From RUG334 sp045599645 (GTDB taxonomy: Bacteria; Muiribacteriota; Ozemobacteria; Ozemobacterales; Ozemobacteraceae): 64,000 bases of DNA. The notes under the pieces were generated by a model. The model made no database searches, was not told the DNA's origin, and saw nothing but the letters and a program-made list of their open reading frames with translations. Every line of letters begins with the position of its first letter. Positions within the stretch are counted from its first letter, which is position 1. Shown in pieces: positions 53,201-60,094 of the stretch. The stretch is taken from positions 5,817 to 69,816 of the forward strand of contig JAZRWI010000112.1 of assembly GCA_045599645.1 (NCBI GenBank), in the 5' to 3' direction. The position numbers were made by a program, and so were the translations under genes.

Positions 53201-54424
53201 ATGTATATTTATAGGCATGTTGAGCCAACAATCAAAAAACTGGCAAAAATGTTTGGCGCTGTTTTGGTCGCAGGGCCAAGACAAGTTGGGAAAACAACTA
53301 CACTTAAAGTAGTGACCAAAAACATAAACTACATATCTCTTGATGATCCAATATTATTGGCCAGTGCCTTAGACACAACAATTACATTTTTTAAGGACAA
53401 TCCCCCACCAGTCTTTGTAGACGAAGTTCAAAAGGCTGCCAACCTCTTTCCTCAGATTAAACTCTATATCGATGAAATCAAAAAAAAGGGATTGTTCTTT
53501 TTATGCGGTTCTCAGCAATTCCAAATGATGAAAAACGTAAGCGAATCTCTTTCCGGCAGATTAGGCCTAGTAACATTACTCGGTTTGTCAATGCGCGAAA
53601 AATACAACTGCAGATTTACCGATGCCTTTATTCCAACAGACGATTATTTTGCAAAACGACGTAAGCAATTCAAAGAAATCACTTATTCTGATGTATGGGA
53701 AAATATACACCGCGGTAGCATGCCTGAACTATACTCTAACCCGGATTTTGACTGGCAAATGTTTTATGGGGCATACGTCAGAACCTATATAGAACGTGAC
53801 GTTAGAGAATTAGCCAATATTGGTGATGAAGTGAAATTCACCAGATTCATGACAGTCTTAGCCTCAAGAACAGGCCAACTGCTAAACCTTAATTCAGTAG
53901 CCAATGATGTTGGAATAAGCCAGCCGACTGCTGACAGATGGCTATCTATTCTTATTGCTTCCAACATAGTTTATTTGTTAAAACCCTATTACAACAATCT
54001 AACCAAGAGACTGATAAAAGCACCAAAACTTTATTTTCTAGATACAGGTCTTGCTGCATATCTTACGAAGTGGAACACCTCTGAAGTCTTAAGAAATGGA
54101 GCGATGGCCGGAGAATTCTTTGAAAGCTTTGTCATATCAGAAATTATTAAAAGCTATTACAATCAGGGAATCTTAGAACCACCTATTTATTTTTATCGAG
54201 ACAAAGAAATGAAAGAAATAGACTTGCTCATAGAGCAGGGGGACACACTATACCCCATAGAAATTAAGAAGCACGCTGACCCCACAGTTAAAGATATAGA
54301 CAACTTCAAGGTTCTTGACAATATGAAAGGAATAAAGCGTGGTTCCGGCGGCGTAATATGCACCTATGACAAGCTTATAACCCTCAAGGGCAACGACCGA
54401 ATAATCCCGATAACCCACATATAA
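53201..54424 (+). CDS. AAA ATPase with DUF4143 nuclease-like C-terminus, copy 2
   Basis: A 407-residue paralogue of the ATPase at 39152-40384. Walker A is GPRQVGKTTT (25-34), Walker B PPVFVDEVQKAANLF, then FLCGSQQFQMM, a winged-helix segment (ANDVGISQPTADRWLS) and the C-terminal DUF4143 with KEIDLLIEQ then YPIEIKKH, a PD-(D/E)xK-like set. It has its own 33-bp palindrome and sits between the XRE regulator and the Panacea toxin gene. Function unknown. Confidence 0.88.
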   Translation: MYIYRHVEPTIKKLAKMFGAVLVAGPRQVGKTTTLKVVTKNINYISLDDPILLASALDTTITFFKDNPPPVFVDEVQKAANLFPQIKLYIDEIKKKGLFFLCGSQQFQMMKNVSESLSGRLGLVTLLGLSMREKYNCRFTDAFIPTDDYFAKRRKQFKEITYSDVWENIHRGSMPELYSNPDFDWQMFYGAYVRTYIERDVRELANIGDEVKFTRFMTVLASRTGQLLNLNSVANDVGISQPTADRWLSILIASNIVYLLKPYYNNLTKRLIKAPKLYFLDTGLAAYLTKWNTSEVLRNGAMAGEFFESFVISEIIKSYYNQGILEPPIYFYRDKEMKEIDLLIEQGDTLYPIEIKKHADPTVKDIDNFKVLDNMKGIKRGSGGVICTYDKLITLKGNDRIIPITHI

Positions 54425-54553
54425 GCCAAGCCGAATCACATTATATCTTCAATCTGTAAATCAATTTCTGTATATTCCATAAAACCCATTAATCAATTAA
54501 GTCTTTAAACAACGTCAGAAGTTTCTAATTTATGCTAATTCCAGCAATTCTGT

Positions 54554-54931
54554 TCATAATGATTCTAGAAATTGTTTTAAGCGATAACGGTCTTCGTTTT
54601 CTTTATCGCCTTTAAAATATATTTCAACGAATGTTATTTTTAGAGCTTCTGGCTCAAAAACAAAAATAACTCTGATACCTGTTCGGTTACCGAGGTTTTT
54701 TAAGGCCATGCAAGCAAATTTTCTAACCTTCAAGGATTCATAATTTTCTGAACAATAACCTTCTATAGGAACAAAAGCTATAGTTGGAACACCTTTTAAA
54801 TAATGAGTTTCAAGAGAATATTTTTTCATTATTTCGAAATCTTTTGGAAGTGTTCTAAATCTTTTTTGAAGCCGCTTGAAATCCTTTTCAAATTCTGGAA
54901 TTGTAAAATAATGCAATTCTTTATTCGGCAT
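54554..54931 (-). CDS. RelE-like toxin paired with the DUF4065 antitoxin
   Basis: A 125-residue basic protein: IPEFEKDFKRLQKRF near the start, then KFACMALKNLGNRTGIRVIFVFEPEAL and VEIYFKGDKENEDR, the beta-strand order of RelE/ParE-like toxins. It overlaps the end of the antitoxin gene by 11 bases, antitoxin first. Panacea antitoxins occur with many unrelated toxins, so the RelE-like fold is the likely reading and target is unknown. Its first bases are part of the 52-base direct repeat. Confidence 0.78.
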   Translation of the reverse strand: MPNKELHYFTIPEFEKDFKRLQKRFRTLPKDFEIMKKYSLETHYLKGVPTIAFVPIEGYCSENYESLKVRKFACMALKNLGNRTGIRVIFVFEPEALKITFVEIYFKGDKENEDRYRLKQFLESL

Positions 54932-54955
54932 ATTCCCTCACAGAAGTATCTGAAT
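54904..54955 (-). repeat. 52-bp direct repeat, right copy
   Basis: Identical to 42632-42683 and in the same orientation. This copy lies in its native context, covering the last codons of the DUF4065 antitoxin and the first codons of the toxin. Confidence 0.9.
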
Positions 54956-55682
54956 TTCTGTAGAAAACGGCTTCATAATCAATTATTTCTTTATCATTAG
55001 CACCAATCCAGGGAATATCTTTATGGGAATAATCAGATAATTCTTTGGCACTTTTATGACCATATTTTTCTATGGTTTTATTTATGTGAGCAAGCTCTGT
55101 TCCTGAAAGGAAAGACAGATCTGCCTCAACTAACGGCAAATACTTAGTCATATCGTGAGTGAATCTTTTTGTTTTTACAATTTCAATTTCTCCAGATTTT
55201 TCCATTTCCTTTGTCAGTCGAGCAAAATCTACAGGAGTAGGTCCAAAGGTATTTTTTATATAAACAAGCCCCATAAGCTGTTTTTCATATAATTCGTAAA
55301 AGTCAAAATCAATAAAGTAAAGAATCTTATATAAAACAGTCTGACCAACATTAGGTCTTGCACCTATTTTATTTATTATATAAAGAAATACCTGTTTAAA
55401 TTTTTTGATATTATTAGAAGGGATGTTTATCCTAAAATCAATGTCTGTAGCATCTTCTTTGACAACATTATATTCAACCTGCTGTGGCAATTTATTATCA
55501 ATTATACAACGATAATCGACTTCAAATAACCGTGATAAAGCCTTTATTACATCAACAGTCGGCTTTGTTTCAAGATTTTCATATTTCAAATACGTCTGTC
55601 GTGAAACGCCTATTTTTTCAGCAACCTCACTCTGCTGCAAACCAGCTTCTTCCCTTAAGTTTTTTAAGACTGACTTAATCAT
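54921..55682 (-). CDS. XRE-DUF4065 (Panacea) antitoxin
   Basis: A 253-residue fusion: an N-terminal HTH_3 domain (VLKNLREEAGLQQSEVAEK, then GVSRQTYLKYENLETKPT; residues 1-65), a linker, and a C-terminal DUF4065/SocA-like Panacea domain (TVLYKILYFIDFDFYELYE, then FGPTPVDFARLTKEMEKSG). Panacea domains neutralise diverse toxins, and the HTH should give autoregulation. GAGGGAAAC precedes the ATG. Fragments of similar genes lie at 37661-37745 and 42632-42683. Confidence 0.92.
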   Translation of the reverse strand: MIKSVLKNLREEAGLQQSEVAEKIGVSRQTYLKYENLETKPTVDVIKALSRLFEVDYRCIIDNKLPQQVEYNVVKEDATDIDFRINIPSNNIKKFKQVFLYIINKIGARPNVGQTVLYKILYFIDFDFYELYEKQLMGLVYIKNTFGPTPVDFARLTKEMEKSGEIEIVKTKRFTHDMTKYLPLVEADLSFLSGTELAHINKTIEKYGHKSAKELSDYSHKDIPWIGANDKEIIDYEAVFYRNSDTSVREYAE

Positions 55683-55705
55683 GTTTCCCTCTTCCCCTTA
55701 CTTTA

Positions 55706-55735
55706 AGTATAAGGAAAGTGACATTTATATGTCAA
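55706..55735 (-). promoter_or_regulatory. Panacea promoter with overlapping operator
   Basis: On the minus strand TTGACA (55735-55730), 18 bases, TATACT (55711-55706). The dyad TGACATTTATATGTCA (55719-55734) overlaps the -35 and is a likely binding site for the HTH of the antitoxin. Confidence 0.7.
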
Positions 55736-55775
55736 CCAAAACTAACTTTTCATCATTAATATTATCAACGTATTT

Positions 55776-57104
55776 TTATTGTTCTGAGAACTTGAAATAC
55801 AACTCGCCATAAGAGCGATTATTGCTGGGGATTCCGAATTCATAATAGAATTTATCATGATAAAGAGTGTAACCGTTTACTTCAAAGAATTTGTATGGTT
55901 TACCGGTAATTCTATCAATCGGTAATGATTGCCCAAACCATTTTTCTAATTCTTCCATAGAAGCAGGAACACGTCCGTTTTCTGCATGGAAGGAATTGTA
56001 GGCCAGAGCAATTGCGGTAAATTCCATTTTTGCGAGTTTCATTTCGACAGAAGCAATAAAGCTGTTGAAGTCAGGAATCATAAGCACTAATTCATTTCCA
56101 ATATCAATTATGGGGAAGAATGTCGTATATAATATTGCTGCTATTCCTTTTTTTGATCTTGAAGGATCATTTATATCATCATAAAAAACCTTAAAATATT
56201 TTTGTAATTCATTTTTATATTCATAGTATTTTTTATTATCTATACTTTCCATGAATTCCGTATAAATTTTCGATTTGCTTTTCCATTCACTACTTAATAA
56301 AGCCAATATTGCAGAAATATTACAACGTTTTGCCAGGCTTTTTACATAACGTTCAAATATTAGTAACTGTAGTTTCATAGATTCGGAAACTGGTGGTTCA
56401 TTTGCCACCAACAGAAGCAGGTCTTTTGCCAGCAATTTACTATATTTTGCAGAATTTTTCTGTGGCTTTTCAGCCCATTGAAGCAATTCATTAATTGAAG
56501 CTGATACATAATTGCTGCACAGTAATCTATAAAGCTGAAGCATACCAGTCTGGTAATTATTCTGAGAATCTAAGGCTATATAAATGGGTGCATAGGCAGT
56601 GAGTAATGATTCTGTATCGAAACCTTCCCGTCTCAAAAGAATGCTTACATGAGCCCACATTCTTGCAGTTGTCCTAAAAATCACAGACTTAGGCATACCC
56701 GGTAGTTTGTTTAATTCATCGAAACTGCGTTTATTATATTCCTTAGGTTCGTCTATGCGACTTAAAACATACTTAGGAAAATCAGTTTTATATTTTCCAT
56801 AGTTTTCAGGGATAAAATCATCTTTGCGTTTACCCTGCCTGTCAGTTTGTTCATTTCTTGTTTTTGCAGTAACGGTTCTATCTGTAAGTTTAAATTCTAG
56901 ATTTCTATCATCTGAATAGTATTCTCTTACATCTTCCGGGATAGCATCTATTTTTTGAAATTCTTTGTCAAAGAAAGCAGTTTTAATCTGGCCTTCCGAA
57001 CTATAAAATGCTTTCAAGAAAGCTATTTTCTGATAATGTAGTATTATTCCGGCAAAAAAGAAGAATAAAAATATTCCCCAAAATATCATTCTTTTACGTG
57101 ACAT
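55776..57104 (-). CDS. Membrane-anchored protein of unknown function
   Basis: A 442-residue protein with one N-terminal membrane helix (residues ~6-24) after a basic MSRKRM start and a mostly helical exported body. I recognise no domain. The last ~80 residues (KMEFTAIALAYNSFHAENGR, then VPASMEELEKW and PIDRITGKPYKF) resemble the C-terminal segments of hypothetical proteins in diverse anaerobes, where this fold precedes pilin-like or peptidase-like readings. GGGGAA precedes ATG 57104. It follows the pullulanase pair on the same strand. Confidence 0.75.
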   Translation of the reverse strand: MSRKRMIFWGIFLFFFFAGIILHYQKIAFLKAFYSSEGQIKTAFFDKEFQKIDAIPEDVREYYSDDRNLEFKLTDRTVTAKTRNEQTDRQGKRKDDFIPENYGKYKTDFPKYVLSRIDEPKEYNKRSFDELNKLPGMPKSVIFRTTARMWAHVSILLRREGFDTESLLTAYAPIYIALDSQNNYQTGMLQLYRLLCSNYVSASINELLQWAEKPQKNSAKYSKLLAKDLLLLVANEPPVSESMKLQLLIFERYVKSLAKRCNISAILALLSSEWKSKSKIYTEFMESIDNKKYYEYKNELQKYFKVFYDDINDPSRSKKGIAAILYTTFFPIIDIGNELVLMIPDFNSFIASVEMKLAKMEFTAIALAYNSFHAENGRVPASMEELEKWFGQSLPIDRITGKPYKFFEVNGYTLYHDKFYYEFGIPSNNRSYGELYFKFSEQ

Positions 57105-57158
57105 GGTTAATTCCCCGTTACTTTAAAGATTTTTCTTATCGCCTAAGAAAGCTTGGTT

Positions 57159-57275
57159 TTATCTTTCTGTTTCATAGATAACAGAATATTCTTTCTCGTT
57201 ATCTAAATACTCACCAACATAATGCATGCCTATTGATTTCGCCGTGCAAACTGACGGTATATTTTCTTTTTTCAT
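57159..57275 (-). CDS. Possible 38-residue small protein
   Basis: A short frame with GAGGAAA seven bases before ATG 57275, starting 21 bases after the pullulanase stop. It begins KKENIPSVCTAKSIGMH and ends EYSVIYETER. Spacing and Shine-Dalgarno suggest translation, but there is no recognised family and the length is too short for codon evidence. A weak hairpin follows at 57132-57150. Confidence 0.4.
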   Translation of the reverse strand: MKKENIPSVCTAKSIGMHYVGEYLDNEKEYSVIYETER

Positions 57276-57296
57276 GTAAATATTTCCTCAAAACCT

Positions 57297-60026
57297 TTAA
57301 CTTTGGCGTAAAATAACTAAAGTCAACGGTTCCAATTCTATTGATGAAATGGTTACTTTAATTCCTTCCGGGTTAGCAATAGAAGAAATACCAGCCTTAT
57401 TTGCATCAGCAATAACTTCAGCATTTGTCAAATCATCAGAAAGAGTAAATTTCCTGCTTTGCTTATCACCGTTTGCAAAAATATAATAAGTCTTATTTTC
57501 ATTCACAGAATGGCAGCTATAAGCTATTGCCAAATCTTCTTCCTTAATTTCAGGAATTTCCAATAGTTTCATATTTGCATCAACAGCTTCATTAGAACCT
57601 AATCTGAAAACATCTGTTGCTCGTCTTAAAGCAATCATTCCCTTGGAATATTCCACTGTTTTTACACATTCCGGGTATTTTTCTACATTGGTTGCCTTTT
57701 CCCAGTCGAATTTATTTATCGCATCAGAAGAAGCATAGGAATCACGGATAAAATATGGGTGCATAAAAGGTTTATCATCTTTATCAGCAAACTTAACCCA
57801 CTTTTGTTCTGGTTCACCAAAGGTCAGCCATTGCTTTGTCTTTCCATATTCCAAGCCTGCCTGGAATAATATTGTTCCTTGAGCAGTAAGAATCAGACCA
57901 ATCCCCATTCTCAACCTACGCTGTAATTCAGCATATTTTTCTGGAACTTCAGGATCAAGCCCTGTAGCCTTTGCGATACTGTCGAAGGCTGTCATATTAT
58001 CGTGTGCTTCGATATACTGAACAGCAGAACCCGGGGAAGATGTCTTAAAGCCTGTTGGCTGCCCCTTAAGATTAGCAAACAGCTTTGCAATTTTTCTAGC
58101 TCCACCGCTTATAAACCTTGGGTCGCCTTCACCAAAATGCAGATAGCCAGACTTTATTTCGTCACGGATTTCATCATTATAACCGCCAACATCCTTTGTT
58201 TTATATAGCCAGTCAAGATCTGCCATTTTATCTGCCAGAGCTGGTTCTGCCTGCAAAACAGATGTAGTTTTATATGCTTCACCAATAAAAATAGCGTCCG
58301 GATTAATTCTTCTGACTTCATTGAAGCTGTTTTGAACGACTTCAGCAACAGCATCACCCATCATATCCCAGCGCATACCATCAATTCCATATTCCCTGAA
58401 CCAAAATTTTACGGAATCAACAATAAGCTTGGCAGCCATTTTGTGAGTTGTGGCTACATTATTGCCAAAAGCGCCTACCAGATTGCCATTGGAATCTTTA
58501 AAGAAATAATAATCAGGTATAATATTATTCAAAAATACTGTATTTGCCATGTGGGTATAAACGGCATCAAGAATAACCCCAATACCTTCTTTATGGGCGG
58601 CATTAATAAATTCTCTTAATTCATTTATACGAAGTTCGGCATCTGCAGGATTTTCAGAATATGCGCCATCTGGTGTGAAATAATTCTGAGGGTCATAACC
58701 CCAGTTATAATTACAATTTTTGGATTTATATGCATATTCCGGCTCATCCATTTTTGTTTCATCGCCATAATACCAGGACATAACCGGTAATAATTCAATA
58801 TGGGTAAAACCAAGACTCTTAACATAAGGTAACTGCCCTATCAAAGCTTTAAAGCTGCTGAATCTTCCTGAGCGTTTATCGTTTAAATTCTGGTCAGAGG
58901 TAAAATCTCTGACATGAACTTCGTAAATTATTGCATCTTCTCTTCTACTGTAACCGGCAATCTTCACAGTTGTTTTTTCTGTAGTTATAGCCTTCATATC
59001 AATTATGGCAGCCTTACCAACGAAATCACCACTGGAACCGGCACTTACAGCACCAGCATTTACAGTAACAGGCGCCATAGATTTTGCATACGGGTCTAAG
59101 CACTTCAAGGGTTCCTTGCCAGGATTCTTTATTTCAAACTGATAATAATATCCGATTAAAGAATTAATTTTCTTTCCGGCAATTTCTACATCTCTTAGAG
59201 TAATTCTGCAGGACCATACACCTCTGTCACCCATTGTCATAGGCTTTTGAAGCATTAATTTTGTCTGTTCCAATTTATCATAAATACAGAGAGTCACAGA
59301 TTCTGCCAATGGGCTCCAAACCTTAATTATGGCATCATCGCCAACAACCGTGCAGCCAAGATCATCGCCATCATAAGCAAATTCTCTATCTATAAAACGC
59401 CAATCAACAGTCGTTTCAACCTGTCTGTCATCAAATGCAACCTGCAAAGGTAAATAGCTCAATAAATCAGAATTAATTTTTATATTAATTTCTGTTTTTT
59501 CTAATACGCTTACAGAAGCAACTTTAAGACTTTCTCCATAATTATTTTTTACAATAATATTTTTCGCGAGTATTTCAGCATCTAATCCTTCCATAGAGCT
59601 GAATACTGCTTTTATTGTATTTTTATCTGTAATTATTGCCTGCCTGAGCTGTGGCTTAATCTTTAAATCATGGCTATCATATACATTCTTATCACCAGCA
59701 ACAACATATACATTTCTGTTGCTACCAAGATAAACAGTATTATTGGCTTCAAGCTGCCTTGCTTCCTTGATATTGAGAATCAGAAAGCTTACTTTAGAAG
59801 GCCTCTGATTTAATTCAATATCAAAATATATCCCAAAATCATCATTACCAGTCGGCTTTGTTGCACCATCAGGCCAGTTAACAGAAAGCTGTTTTACATC
59901 CTCCCAAAACCAGATTCCTAAGTTATCGTAATTTTTGTCTGGTCTGGAATAATGAATTCTTAAAACATTATTCTGAATTTTATCTGATTTTTTGAATATA
60001 TTTTTTAATAAGCTTGAAATAGCCAT
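57297..60026 (-). CDS. Type I pullulanase-like GH13 enzyme without signal peptide
   Basis: A 909-residue enzyme from ATG 60026 (AGGTG nearby). It opens with short residues, then a PUD/CBM41-like domain (IHYSRPDKNYDNLGIWFW), an Ig-like/CBM48 section and the GH13 barrel. Type I pullulanase marker is YNWGYDPQNYF. Catalytic Asp is in GMRWDMMGD (~550), Glu in IFIGEAY (~581) and Asp in YIEAHDN (~675). It cleaves alpha-1,6 bonds in pullulan or glycogen-derived dextrins. There is no signal peptide, unlike its neighbour, so it should work in the cytoplasm on internal glycogen or imported oligosaccharides. Confidence 0.9.
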   Translation of the reverse strand: MAISSLLKNIFKKSDKIQNNVLRIHYSRPDKNYDNLGIWFWEDVKQLSVNWPDGATKPTGNDDFGIYFDIELNQRPSKVSFLILNIKEARQLEANNTVYLGSNRNVYVVAGDKNVYDSHDLKIKPQLRQAIITDKNTIKAVFSSMEGLDAEILAKNIIVKNNYGESLKVASVSVLEKTEINIKINSDLLSYLPLQVAFDDRQVETTVDWRFIDREFAYDGDDLGCTVVGDDAIIKVWSPLAESVTLCIYDKLEQTKLMLQKPMTMGDRGVWSCRITLRDVEIAGKKINSLIGYYYQFEIKNPGKEPLKCLDPYAKSMAPVTVNAGAVSAGSSGDFVGKAAIIDMKAITTEKTTVKIAGYSRREDAIIYEVHVRDFTSDQNLNDKRSGRFSSFKALIGQLPYVKSLGFTHIELLPVMSWYYGDETKMDEPEYAYKSKNCNYNWGYDPQNYFTPDGAYSENPADAELRINELREFINAAHKEGIGVILDAVYTHMANTVFLNNIIPDYYFFKDSNGNLVGAFGNNVATTHKMAAKLIVDSVKFWFREYGIDGMRWDMMGDAVAEVVQNSFNEVRRINPDAIFIGEAYKTTSVLQAEPALADKMADLDWLYKTKDVGGYNDEIRDEIKSGYLHFGEGDPRFISGGARKIAKLFANLKGQPTGFKTSSPGSAVQYIEAHDNMTAFDSIAKATGLDPEVPEKYAELQRRLRMGIGLILTAQGTILFQAGLEYGKTKQWLTFGEPEQKWVKFADKDDKPFMHPYFIRDSYASSDAINKFDWEKATNVEKYPECVKTVEYSKGMIALRRATDVFRLGSNEAVDANMKLLEIPEIKEEDLAIAYSCHSVNENKTYYIFANGDKQSRKFTLSDDLTNAEVIADANKAGISSIANPEGIKVTISSIELEPLTLVILRQS

Positions 60027-60047
60027 AAACACACCTGTTTATTTGCC

Positions 60048-60063
60048 GTCCGAATACTCGGAC
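60048..60063. repeat. Short hairpin between pullulanase genes
   Basis: GTCCGA-ATAC-TCGGAC, a six-base stem in the 68-base gap between the two paralogues. There is no T-run, so it is more likely an RNA processing or stabilising hairpin than a terminator. Confidence 0.4.
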
Positions 60064-60094
60064 AGCTTTGATAGTGGACTCGGATGAGTAGTAA

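Noticed and set aside
37600..55775. Integrase, transposase or phage genes explaining the island
   Set aside because: I searched the frames for recombinase and transposase signatures and found none; movement is inferred only from repeats and relics.
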